From Hofstenia miamia (lineage: Eukaryota > Xenacoelomorpha > Acoela): a DNA stretch of 64,000 nucleotides. Under the pieces are notes generated by a model, which was not told the DNA's origin, made no database searches, and was given only the letters and a program-made list of their open reading frames with translations. Position 1 is the first letter of the stretch; every line of letters starts with the position of its first letter. The translations under genes were made by a program, and so were the position numbers. Below, piece by piece: positions 10,501-21,130 of the stretch. The stretch covers positions 1,491,502 through 1,555,501 of the forward strand of contig SCFE01000106.1 in assembly GCA_004352715.1 (NCBI GenBank). The letters are read 5' to 3'.

Positions 10501-12685
10501 ACAACAATTATAAATTTGTTTTTTTAGTATTTTTTAGAAATTTTTTGTTTCGTTTATAAATGTTTTTTATTTTTCTTTTAGTTATTTATGTTAATTTTAC
10601 AAATAGTGGCCAGAAAAACCAAATATGTATCAAATCAAACAAGTGTTTACAATTATTTATAATGGAGTGACTAAATCACCCCAGAAGTAAACGAAGATCG
10701 TGTGTTTCTAAGATAATGCGTGGGTTAACCTATATTATTTTTAAAAGTGTTCTTGAAAATATTTTAAGCGCTTACTTTGATAACTCAAGAACTAATAAAG
10801 TTATATACGATTTTAAAGGAACATTCTATAATAGTGTCTCCTCTTTAATTTTATTTTTAAAACTGCTCGGTCGCTGTCCCCTTGAGGCCCGTCTACCTTT
10901 GACTTTGCGCATGGCACGTCGCAATGTATTTGAGTGTTATATCTACATAATAATATACATAGAGGTTATTGACTGCTTTCCACGGGTTTTAGACCTCCTT
11001 TTTACTTGAATATTACATTTTTGCATATCGCACGATTTCCAAATTTCAATATGGGCTTGGAGAAAATTGTTTGAAAATTTAGAAAACGGTTCGTCCTTTT
11101 ATAATGACATAGGCAGTTGAAGGTTAAGATAAAATATTCGTTATTGTATTTCAATTTTATCATTATCGTACTTATCAATTGGATTGAGTTAATATTATAT
11201 GGAGTTGCTCTTGAAACTAACATTGTCAATGAAATTTAGGACGCTGCAGTCTTGTTTAACAAGCTGTTCTTTACAACTTTGCAGACGTCATTAAGTCTTT
11301 ACTCAGAGAGAAGGGAAAACGTCTGTAGGAATCTTTTGCCAACTCCATCTGTCATGAAGACCCTGCAACTTCTGGAACATATACTCCGCTCTTTCGATGT
11401 TTCCATCAACTACTGGTCTGATAGTAAAACCGAGAATGTTCGAGAGGTATGGTTTTTTAAGATTAGTTTCAGTCAAGCAAATTTAAACATATATATACTT
11501 GAAAGTTAACTTACAATAAAATATCGGAAAGATTGCTACTGTGTATTTTATTGTCACCTTGTGGATGTTGTCACCCTTTAGTGATGTCTCTGGTGCCATT
11601 TTTATCGCAATATTTAGGATCAAGTTATTGTAGAATTTGGAATTTTAGACCATATTGCAAACGTATTATGTAGCTTGCATTTTAGGTTGTTGATTTAGTT
11701 GTTACATCATTAGTTCAATCCATTCAACTAATTGCTGCCCCAATGAATCTCATGGACATGGCAGTGTTCTTAGTTAACTCATTGCATCGCATTAAAACAA
11801 CTCTTGCACTTTATCAGTCAACTGACGATAAAATCGAGCAGCTTTCTGGGCAAATTGAAGCTCAGTTGGATACTATTGTAAATGAGCAGGTCACTATTTT
11901 TTCATTATTTATTTATTGTTTGCTCAATTTAACTGTGATATATTCATACCAGTTACTTTTTCATATAGTGCATAGAAACATTTTTTCAAGATTGACAACT
12001 GTGATGATAGACATATTGTCTGAGCAACAGTAGGAAAATTGAGGTTGAATGAGATTGTGTTTATCAAAATTGGAAGCAGTTGGCGTACTTTGATTTGATT
12101 TCCTTGACTTTATCAATATTTTCACTCGGATGCTTTTTCAATTCCACACATCAAATTGAATCTAAATGCGAATTAACTTTGAATTTTTTTGCAATTCTTT
12201 TGAATTTTTCTGCTTCAAAATCATTTTTAGCTATAGTTGGTATGAATAAGTTTGTGTTTCCAGATGAAATATTCATAGAATGACCTGGTGTTATTAAGTT
12301 TAATATTCCACCCTTATATCATATTGAAATTGTTGAAATTAGGTTTTGATATTTCTTAGGAAATAACTTTTTTGTTTTTTAGGTTTCTTACATATTTGTA
12401 CAAACAGACTTATTGTTCTTACAGCAAAAGGGCACTGGCACTTTGACGACATCTGAGCTAAAGAGACTTCATCCCCCTTCCAATGCCTTAAACTCTTTCT
12501 TGGTTAAATCAGATGCTGTTGTTTTTTCACCTGCTAGACATACTTCTAGTACATCCCTCTGTGGTTTCGTAGTTTCTCGCTCGTTTACTAGTTTTATAGC
12601 TTTCTACGAAGATCTTGTAAATCACTCCACCGCGGTTGCTCAGATTTTGCGTCCACCCGAACATTTAAAGCAAATCTTACTATGA
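7538..12685 (+). CDS. COG6: COG6, conserved oligomeric Golgi complex subunit 6 (3' half)
   Basis: COG6 is a lobe-B subunit of the COG complex, which tethers vesicles at the Golgi and keeps glycosylation enzymes in place. Five exons are visible: 7538-7688, 7869-8003, 11240-11446, 11686-11889 and 12383-12685. All have AG acceptors and GT donors, and after the first partial codon every exon is in phase 0. The translation starts YVGDMLAWIHQNLASEKE, then has STAQGLCRPLK, SLLKYYHTTMS, MAVFLVNSLHRIKTTLALY and IEAQLDTIVNEQ, all family landmarks. It ends with a stop at 12683-12685. About 333 codons correspond to roughly residues 310 to the end of a protein of about 650 residues; the N-terminal exons are upstream or outside. 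The third visible intron part (8004-11239) holds a piggyBac element. The other introns (7689-7868, 11447-11685, 11890-12382) carry nothing I recognise. Confidence 0.93.
8296..10728 (+). mobile_element. piggyBac transposon inside a COG6 intron
   Basis: The element is bounded by TTAA at 8296-8299 and 10725-10728, with ends beginning CCCGCC and CCCACG (read inward). Subterminal palindromes of the form GGGGTGACnnnGTCACCCC occur near 8315 and 8494 on the left, and in degraded form near 10665-10683 on the right. The GTTTAnnTnTGGGGTGA block is shared in inverted orientation by both ends. It carries a decayed transposase in the same direction as COG6. TTAA duplication is diagnostic of piggyBac. Confidence 0.88.
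8711..10495 (+). pseudogene. piggyBac transposase, disrupted
   Basis: The likely start is the Met at 8735 (MSNRPRRFSADVALQ). An acidic N-terminal region (EEDLPLADLLDEEP) is followed by the DDE_Tnp_1_7 region. A frameshift lies near 9480-9510, after which the frame continues with DEQLLKCKGR, MGYNITMDNWFTS at about 9750 and VVGTIKYNRREIP. After a break at 9907 it resumes at about 9972 with ITKSGVDLMDRQVNYYS. A Cys-rich tail at about 10365-10490 (GRCLLCKRV, RCTLCHNFVCSNHA, CDECM) is the C-terminal zinc-binding domain of piggyBac enzymes. The acidic residues of MDNWFTS and GVDLMDRQ survive, but the frameshifts make this copy non-functional. Confidence 0.88.
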
Positions 12686-12834
12686 GTTCACTGAAGGATG
12701 TAGTTTGGTTTAAGGATAATTTCTTTTCTATATTTGTATATTGAATTTAGTTAATTTATAAAATATGACAATACCGACAATTTTGTATTTTAAAAATTGC
12801 TCTAAATTCAGTGTTATCAATGTTATAGCTAATA

Positions 12835-14390
12835 GTGATTTTAAATGTAAATCAATACGTCTCTGATTTTGAAATTTCCAATATTTTAAATCAAACATTT
12901 GCAAACCTAGGTAATTATGACGTTCCTCAAACAAAATTCCATGAAATAAATCCTAATAGGCACACCCCTGAATTTGGTTTTCGCTTTATAACAAGTTTTG
13001 AAGTAATTAAAGCAATCAAGAAACTAAAATCAAACAAGTCAAGCGGCCCCTCGAAAATTCTAATATGGTTACTAAAAAACAATGCGAAATATATTGCCGA
13101 ACCTTTAAATTATATCTTTAATGAATGCTTAAAATGGAATATTTTTCCCGATTTCTTGAAACAGGCTCATATTACAAACAGGCTCATATTACTCCAATTT
13201 ACAAAAAAGTCGACCCAAAGTGTCCCAAAAACTATCTAACTATATCTATTANNNNNNNNNNNNNNNNNNNNNNNNNNNNNNNNNNNNNNNNNNTTATATC
13301 TAATTACTTAAGTAATAGACTTCAACGAGTTAAATTAAATGATACTTTTTCAAATTGGTTGTCTGTCAATAATGTTCTACCTCAAAGAACCATACTAGGT
13401 CCCCTGCTTTTTAATATTTATGTGAATGACATGAAGGAAATTACTGACTGCGAAATAACACAATACGCCTATGATACATCTATTTACTGTGGAAATAAAT
13501 CCTTAGATAAAGCTGTAAAAGTTATTGAATCGAATTGTATAAAATTGAGCAACTATTTTAACATGCATAGATTGCGTATTAATACGAAAAAAACTGAATT
13601 TTGCATAATGCAACCTTTTAGAAAAAAACGGACATCTCTGACTATTCAATTAATTTCAATAATTCGATCTGTTATACCTGTTAATAAGTTTAAATATCTA
13701 GGAGTAATAATAGATTCAAATCTTAATTTCACGTCGCAAATAAAAACTATTATTAAATAAATGGCTATAGGTATTAGAAAGATATCTCATGTTTCCCAAC
13801 AGTTACCCCACCAATTGCAGTAATTCAAATGTTTCATGCATTTGTTATGAGTAATTTAAACTATGCTAATATCTTATATACTAATGTACACAGCCTAATG
13901 ATAAAAAAGCTTCGTGTTCAACTAAAATTGGCATTAAATGTTTGTAATAAAAACTCTTCTAAAACAAAAGAATATATTTCTAAATCTATTCTTTTTCCAC
14001 AACAGTTAATTATTTACAGATTGTCTGAAGCAAAATATACGATCAAAAAACTACTCACGTGTTAAATTTAATAAAAATATCGTGAGTTAATCCTTTATTA
14101 ATACTGGAATATATTGCCAAAAGAAATGAAAATAATAGACAACCTTAAAAAATTCAAAAAAGAATTAAAATTATTTCTCAAACAAAAATTATATCAGGTA
14201 GATCATGGATAGGATTTAAATTTTATAATAACAATTATACAATAAATCGAAATTAGTAAATAAGCTATCCGTAGTCAGTGTATTTTTTATTCAGTGTTTT
14301 GTTATGTATTTCATTTTTGTTATTCATTTTTTTGTACATAGTAGTAAATATTGTAAAAAATTCAAATGAATATAGATTATCTTATCTTAT
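12835..14390 (+). pseudogene. CR1/Jockey-type LINE, reverse transcriptase region, broken
   Basis: Plus-strand frames carry reverse transcriptase landmarks in order: AIKKLKSNKSSGPSKI (13010), AHITPIYKKVDPKCPKNY (13185), ILGPLLFNIYVNDM (13395), QYAYDTSIY where YADD is expected (13462), MHRLRINTKKTEF (13565), KYLGVIIDSNLNF (13690), then a decayed thumb region from 13829 to 14065. A 42-base gap (13252-13293), several frameshifts and the damaged active site show it is dead. The 3' end has a short ATCTT-type tail near 14385, typical of CR1/L2-like elements. It begins about 150 bases after the COG6 stop, in the same direction. Confidence 0.82.
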
Positions 14391-14399
14391 AAGATTTTG

Positions 14400-15470
14400 G
14401 ATGTTGAGATGAACATATTTAATTGAAGCTGCAGCAGATACTTCATGTGTCTTTGCAGCTCCTGCATTTCCAAAGTGCACCATAATTTTCTCTAAAACTT
14501 AAATTTTGTTATTAGATAACAATAAAATTTTATTATCGTTATTAGAAGGGTAGCATTTCCTTGCTGTAAAATTATTGACAATTGCTGGAAAAAATATGTA
14601 GAAATCGTATTCAGATCGCAAGAGGCACTTCTGGCAGAAGTTTTAGGCGGATAAATCAAGTAAAATTTACACTGCCATAAAGTACTTTTTATTTCGCACA
14701 AGATATCTTGAAAGAAATAAATGAAACTGTTTCTCAGTTATTGATATTAATTATAGCTGTCGCATAGTCTGTTCACCCCAAAACCGATTCGCCCCAATTT
14801 ATCCTACATACAAATACAAACAAAACAAAAAATAACTATACAATAAATCTGCCAGGCTAGGGATAAATTTCTAAGAGATTTCATGTACGGGTTGTTGAAT
14901 AATAATTGTAAAATTTGTATCCCAGCAATGATTGACAGGAGATACTTTGTTTTAGGCAAGGAAAATTATAAATTGCTTTTTAAAAACTTAATTTTTCAAA
15001 ACTCTATAGCGGTATTAATGAATGATTCTTTCGCAATATTATTCTACAGTTAATGAAGGAAAAATGTTTGGATTTGAAGTGCTGTTTATGAATAAAACTA
15101 TGCATTTAAATCAAACTATAAGGTGGTCGGTTTTTGATTAGCTTAAAAAATGTCAACATAGTATTCAAAATTACAAGTTGTTTTAGGAAAAGGATGGATT
15201 TGGAAATGTAGTACTTAGTTCTAGTGTTCTGCGGCCAAAGATTTTGTTTATGGCCAAAATTCCTTCTAAGATTCATTTCTGAGCATTATGATGAACAATT
15301 TATTTCCATGATTTTTATTTGCATAATTGTTTTTAAAACTTAGTCGCTTTGACCATTTTCTTTAATTGAGCATATTTTTTTAATCGTTCCATTGAAAATT
15401 GCAAAAAATCACGGCCGTCTGCGGCCAATAACTTACCGCTAAGGTCAAAAAATACCTTGGCCCCAGAACA
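14400..15470. other. spacer, nothing recognised
   Basis: AT-rich, with no coding similarity on either strand that I can name. Confidence 0.4.
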
Positions 15471-15690
15471 CTATTTTATTCTAGAATAATTTTTCTTTGA
15501 AACATTTAATGCCCATTTTAATTGGATATCAAGTTTCTTAAAAAATGCATCCTGTATATCAGTAAATAAAATATTTGCATAATTTTGATTAATCATTATA
15601 AATACATTAGAAAATTGAATTATCGCACAAGCTGATAATTGCCTTACTATACGATAGCTAATTTCGAAGTATTTCATTAATTTAAAATTT
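15471..15690 (-). pseudogene. LINE reverse transcriptase thumb fragment
   Basis: On the minus strand YANILFTDIQ...KKLDIQLKWALNV closely parallels YANILYTNVH...KKLRVQLKLALNV of the LINE at 13829-14065. It is a small 5'-truncated or rearranged piece of a related element. Confidence 0.65.
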
Positions 15691-15902
15691 AGCTTCGAGT
15701 CAAAATTTACTACTAAGCACTTGAAAATACAAATTTATTTATGAGCAACCTATGCATTCTGAAATATGTATATAATTTGTAGCACATTGTTAACAGGCAG
15801 CAAATTGGAAAAACATCGTTGACTTTACTCTGAAATATAACCTTCAAATAGCTTGTTATCAACATTTATCAACGTTAATTGCATAATAATACCTTTTAAC
15901 AA

Positions 15903-15990
15903 AATAGTGCATATTTAGAGGGAATTTTTGTAAATTGGCGATGCTCAGGTTGAGCGAAATATATCTCTTTTAGTCTAATGTTTTTATAAT
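15903..15990 (-). repeat. Penelope-like terminal repeat copy
   Basis: Read on the minus strand, this matches the sequence at 27960-28041 and, beyond the TTAA point, the sequence from 34100 on. The shared core is TTTCGCTCAAC...AGCATCG. It shows what the interrupted element at 27.9-34.5 kb looked like before the piggyBac insertion. The match continues to about 15860. Confidence 0.6.
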
Positions 15991-16764
15991 AGCTATCAAG
16001 TTGCTGCTATTATAAAATACCATATAAGATAATTGTTTATTAGTATTCTATTATTAATTAATCAAAAGCTTTATAATAGCTACGAATTTATTTGAGTCCA
16101 GTAATTATCTTCAATTTTTTGTTGCTTTTGAATGGGCATCAGTGGTTGAAAAGATATTTCAAAATCCAAATTGAGTCTTTGATAATACGTTGGACATATT
16201 TAGGTGTTACGTTATTAGCGCAATAATTTCTCGAACACTTTCCTTATTGGAGATATGATTGAAATGATTGAATTTTGGCACTACCACTTGATTTTTTGTG
16301 CTTAAGTTAGGATTACCCCTGTCTGAAATTTGTCGATCATTTAGTAATAGATATCCAAGCCGCCAATGTCAGACTAAAAATTGGCTTCATTGTCGGTGCA
16401 AAAAATTGAAAGGCGCAATAACTAAATTCCTATTCATATATATTTCGTCAGCAGGCTTAGTATTAATGCATAGCTGCATATAAATTCATATGACTGCATA
16501 TTTTGCAGTTTTTAGCTGAAAATGCATAAATATGCAAGAATGCATATTTGTCCAAAAATGATATCATACTTGCATATTCCTAAGAAATTCCCAATACAAT
16601 ACTGTTATGTCTGAGAAATGCTTGAGTAAATATTGTAGCAGGCAGGCTTCTACTGGTGGCTTGAGCTACTAATCCGTCTTGTAAACATAAATTGACAGAC
16701 CTATGACCCTTGAAGTACTTGTATTTTCAGACTTTTGGCAACAATTGCACTGGTGTAAAGGAAG
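15991..16764. other. AT-rich spacer with TGCATA-rich stretch
   Basis: 16465-16580 contains repeated TGCATA/TATGCA motifs just upstream of the hAT pseudogene and may be its terminal or subterminal region. No TIR pair was confirmed. Confidence 0.35.
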
Positions 16765-18180
16765 ATGCCTCGCGCTAAAGCTGATCTAAGATCAAGATAT
16801 GCATCCGAATACGAATTTTTACGAATTGCTGGTACAAACCTGGTATGCAATTATTGCAGCGATGTTATTTCTTACGATCGAAAGTAATCTGTTACTCAAT
16901 ATATGACGACAAAGTCGCACATTGAGCGCTCTCAGGTGTTCATCGGTTACACCAATTGACGGTTTTTTATCCTCGGATAATGCTTGTGTTTATGATGTCG
17001 CAGAAATGTTTTCTTCTGCAAATATAACTCTCATTAAGTTGAACAACCCCAACGTCAAGAAAGTCTTATCCTAGTTGACAAAGAAACCGACTCCGGCCGA
17101 ATCAACGGTTAGTCTTAGTTACATACCGCGACTTCTTAATAAGAAATTTGATGAGATGAAACAAATGTTAGCCCTTAAGAAAAAGTGAATATCAGTCAAC
17201 GAAACAAATGATTCTCTTGGAATTTATGTTGCCAGCGCTATTGTTGGGACTTTTGAACCATCAAGTCCTACTTATCTCGCAAATATGGAGATGCTAGATA
17301 GCATCAAGCACACCACGATAGCAAGGTTCATTAAATCTACTATCGAAGAATTATCGAATGATCCAAATGATTTTTTGGCTTGCATAACTGATGGCGCCTC
17401 CTATATTAAGAAGGCAGTGGAAGGTCTTCATGTTAGGGATGCCCAAAATTTTCTGAGTAAAAGTGGATTTAGGATGAGATTTTAGTAACTGGATTTTTTT
17501 GTCAAAGCATTGGGCATCCCTGTTACAGGTTCTAATGCAAAAACTCCTGCATATAGCTTGTCTGACACAAACCTTGGAAATTAGATTGAAAAACCCAATT
17601 GTGGATGGTCTGCTTGTTGCGGTGAAGATTTTCAAGAAGGCCCCACTACGGAGGCAAAAATTAGCTAAGAAAGGGGTTCTGATGCCTAAAGAAGCTTGCA
17701 TTACTCGCTGGGGCACTTGTTTAGAATCGGTGGAATATGTTCATGAAAAATTCGAAACATTGAAAGAAAACTATAAATGAGTTGGATAGCAGGCCCGGTC
17801 AATTTATTGATCAAGGGAAAACTATTTTTGCTAAATCTGACCTCAAATTAGCGCTTGAAAATATAATACGTCGCTACCATCCCATTGTTCCGCTATTGAA
17901 AAATCTATTTACCTGGCGACCGAGAATTTCGAAAACTATGCCAAATAAAAAATGGACTATGTGCTCCAGAAAAACAGTGGCTTGAAATGTATCTTGGAAA
18001 ATGACCTGTAAATTTATTCGCAAGAGGAAAAAGAAGTAAAAAATCACTGCCCGAGCGCTTCTGTGGATGTAGAACGCTTTTTCTCAAAATACAAGACGAT
18101 TCTGGTGGATAACAGAAAGAGATTTTTGGCTGAAAACCTCTTTCATGCACTGTTTCTGGCTTGTTGCATACGTAGTTGCA
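16765..18180 (+). pseudogene. hAT-superfamily transposase (CGGBP1-like), broken
   Basis: A start at 16765 (MPRAKADLRSRYASEY) leads into a BED-like zinc-binding region (LVCNYCSDVI ... KSHIER). This is followed, with at least six stops or shifts, by NNPNVKKVL, ESTVSLSYIPRLL, LGIYVASAIVG, TIARFIKSTIEELS and CITDGASYIKKAVEGL at 17285-17430. Then come KEACITRWGTCLES at about 17690 and the C-terminal dimerisation block VDVERFFSKYKTILVDNR at 18065-18118. This order is that of hAT transposases related to CGGBP1. The reading frame cannot give a protein. Confidence 0.78.
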
Positions 18181-18689
18181 TAAACGCAAAAAAATTAATG
18201 CATACGATACTAAGCCTATTCGTCAGGTTGGTGTACATCTTTAGTACTTCATGTTTTTCCAAGAAAAAATTGCAGTTTTTTAAGACATTCTAGTAACAAT
18301 AACTTGATGATGTTAGGATGTCACTTGCAGTTCTTAATTTTTTATCTCTTAGCAAGGTATTGGAATGTTGTTTCATTATCTTAAATAAATAACTGGTGTT
18401 TGAATAATTTAAAATGTTCAAATTCAAGTAAAATTAAAATTTATTAACTCCAATGCAAACAAGTTTCAATGAAAGATTCATTAAGAGACTAATGATTAGT
18501 GCAGGGATGAAAATCTAATGGTAATAATAGAAAGTGATTCACTTCCCAACAGGTTGCCACTAAATTGCACAGAGATGTATCTATTAATTTCACAGAATTG
18601 ATTCCCGATCTACTCAATTTAAGACACCCATTCATTTCGGTTTCCCAAGGTGGGCATTTAGGGTTAAGATTTATGTCTATTTGTTTCAC
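18181..18689. other. spacer, nothing recognised
   Basis: AT-rich; no motif recognised. Confidence 0.35.
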
Positions 18690-18870
18690 ATATTTGAAAC
18701 CGCAGGATCAGTACTGGGTCCACTACTATTTAAGTATTATGTAAATGATATGGATCAGTACATAATAGTAATCATGTACAATTTGCAGATGGTACTCTCA
18801 TTTATTCTAATATTTTAACCACAAAAAACGTCGATAAAATACAATCATTTTTAATAACACAGGTAAAATT
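18690..18870 (+). pseudogene. LINE reverse transcriptase fragment
   Basis: [19 protein letters not shown] (from about 18708) followed, after a frameshift, by QFADGTLIYSN is the catalytic core of a CR1/Jockey-type reverse transcriptase; the active site is altered (ADG for ADD). Only about 180 bases remain. Confidence 0.72.
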
Positions 18871-19155
18871 TTAGGAATTTTTTTAATGCACCACCCGCTT
18901 AATATTATAACAACTTTATTGTTTTGATGTTCTTAAATCATATTTATGACTGCAAGTCAAAATATTAAAAAAAAGTAACATGAATTTTAAAAAAATTTTT
19001 TTAAACTTTAGTACAACCAACAAAAAATGTTTTATGATTAGAAACAAAATTATTTGACTTGAACTATCTTGTTTTGCATTTTATTACTCACACATATTTT
19101 CTACCTCTTGATTTTTTCGTGGTTTTCTCTATTTATAACCGTATATTAAAAGAAT
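18871..19155. other. spacer, nothing recognised
   Basis: AT-rich and about 285 bases, ending where Tc1 similarity starts. Confidence 0.3.
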
Positions 19156-20290
19156 TTACTTGGTGTGTCTGCTGTGTATGTACACTCGATATAAAAATAT
19201 TTTTAGGCTTTTTAACCACTCTTTCGTTGTTTTTGAGACATGACGTGTCGCATTATCTTGTTGTAGCATACAATTTAAACCATAGTGAAGGTGGCAGAAT
19301 GGCAACAAATATTCTGAAAGAGTATAGATATAACTGGAAGAATCTTTTCCTGTTACAATTGCCATTTTTGTTTTACCTTTAATGGATATTCCTGTCCATA
19401 TCATAACTGATCCTTCCCCAAACTACCTCTTGGAAAAGTATTGCGGCTCTTTGCGTAAGTCGTGCCAATAGAATTGAAATCCGTCCGGCCCATCTAAATT
19501 GAATTTTTTCTCGTCGGTAAAGACGATTTTACTCGAATCTGTGGCATTTGTCAAGTGAGTTCTTGCAAAAACAATCCTTTTGTTCATGTTTTTTCGTCAG
19601 CTTTGGCGTGGTTTTACGCTTGGTATAAATCATATTACTTGCATTATGTAGAATACGACGGACCTGTCTTGCATTTACCGGTAGATCTAAATCCTGCTTT
19701 ATCTTGGATGATGAGTTGCCAGTGTTGGAGGCTTCTTTTAGCATAGTTTTTTTGTTTCTGGGGTAAGAATGGATCTTTTTCCCAGCTTACTCGGTGTCTT
19801 TTTCTTGTTTTTTTCTTTAAAAATCGACTTAAGTTTATTTATGTCTTGTAGTTTCTCTGCAATGCTTGCTTGTGATAAACCAGCATCCAAATATGTCAGA
19901 ATTCTTGTTTTTTCAATATCAGAAAGCTCTTTTGCGGTACCCATGAAGAATGAATAATTAAAGAAGTTTTACCGCTAGGAAGAAAGTTTTCTAATGATAT
20001 TTAAATTATACAATGCTAAACATGGTAAATTAAACTAATTAGAGTTCATTTTGTTGAAGTTAGATTTCCTTTTAATGGCTGAAAAGAGTAGTTGCCATTT
20101 TTATGTCCAGGTTGAAATGAAAAAAGGCATATTTTTATTAATATCTTTTGATAGAAGTCGAATTTTTTTAAATAAAAGTCATTTTTTGGGTTTTTACACA
20201 AAATAACACTTGCTCATAATATTGGTTTTTATTGAAAATAAGTATAACATGTCGAAATTCAGAGTTGCCATTTTAATGTCCAGCACTATA
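19150..20290 (-). mobile_element. Tc1-like element with doubled terminal repeat
   Basis: Upstream of the transposase (minus strand), the outer repeat at about 20257-20287 reads GCTGGACATTAAAATGGCAA. A second copy, CTGGACATAAAAATGGCAAC, lies about 170 bases further in at 20085-20112. This direct repeat within the inverted repeat is the IR/DR layout of Sleeping Beauty-type Tc1 elements. The opposite end is missing. Confidence 0.65.
19156..19944 (-). pseudogene. Tc1-like transposase, broken and truncated
   Basis: Minus-strand pieces in order: MGTAKELSDIEKTRILTYL with ASIAEKL (19738-19944, helix-turn-helix), LPVNARQVRRILHNA (19529-19744, second DNA-binding half), then the catalytic region with a FTDEKKFN-like block near 19500, SVMIWTGISIKGKTKMAI (19156-19404) and CMLQQDNATRHVS. 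The third catalytic residue and the C-terminus are missing. Several frameshifts are present. Confidence 0.8.
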
Positions 20291-20391
20291 TATATATATA
20301 TATATATGCTATGGAAAATGCNNNNNNNNNNNNNNNNNNNNNNNNNNNNNNNNNNNNNNNNNNNNNNNNNNNNNNNNNNNNNNNNNNNNNN

Positions 20392-20422
<31 letters not shown>
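20285..20422. repeat. (TA)n microsatellite with 70-base gap
   Basis: Runs of TA on both sides of the gap at 20322-20391. It abuts the outer end of the Tc1-like element. Confidence 0.85.
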
Positions 20423-20424
<2 letters not shown>

Positions 20425-20904
20425 CAATGTTTTTAGCACAATAGATTCAAATCTTCTACAAAGTTCCATTTTTAATAGCAATTAACTTGCCACGAACTTA
20501 CACAACTTAGTTGGTTCACATATTTTTCTCTTTTGCTCATTTAAATAAAAATTCTTCAAAAAATTTCCGGAAAAAAATAAATAGCAAGTAAAAAAGAAAA
20601 CAATTAAAAATTGAGATCGTCACAATTAAAAAGTCAATGAATTATAAATAAGCTTCTAACCTGCAATTCATAGAAACCTGGAAATAATTTCGCAATAAAG
20701 AAACTTATAATTTATTCCAATAATGCATATTTAATTTGCATAATAAACTTCTTTAATTAAGCTAAAGTTATAATCTTCATTATTGACCAAGTTTAAACGG
20801 AAATACCTAAAATATTTTTCAGTATCATACAAAAATATTAAAACCATTAATTCTTGACACAATATTAAATAAATTTTATCAAAAATTATGGCAGCGCAAA
20901 AATT

Positions 20905-21130
20905 GCGTTTTATCAGTGTAATAATCTGTTAAGACTAAATATTGAAAAAACAAATTAATGGTAATTACACAGAAAAAATGAAGCAATAACGTCATTCAGC
21001 ATTCACCAAAAATGAAATATTTGGGAGTAGTAATCAATAATAAATTTAATTTTGAAGACAAAGTAAAAAATTTATTAAAGAAAATGGAGTATGGTATAAG
21101 ATCAATTCAAAAAAAATTATACTAATTGAA
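20905..21130 (+). pseudogene. LINE reverse transcriptase fragment
   Basis: LLRLNIEKTN followed by MKYLGVVINNKFNFEDKVKN matches the region just after the reverse transcriptase active site in CR1/Jockey LINEs. It is a short broken fragment. Confidence 0.65.

Noticed and set aside
15926-15990. Possible hammerhead ribozyme, as known from some Penelope-like elements
   Set aside because: I looked for the conserved CTGATGA and GAAA core around the repeat and did not find it in a workable arrangement.
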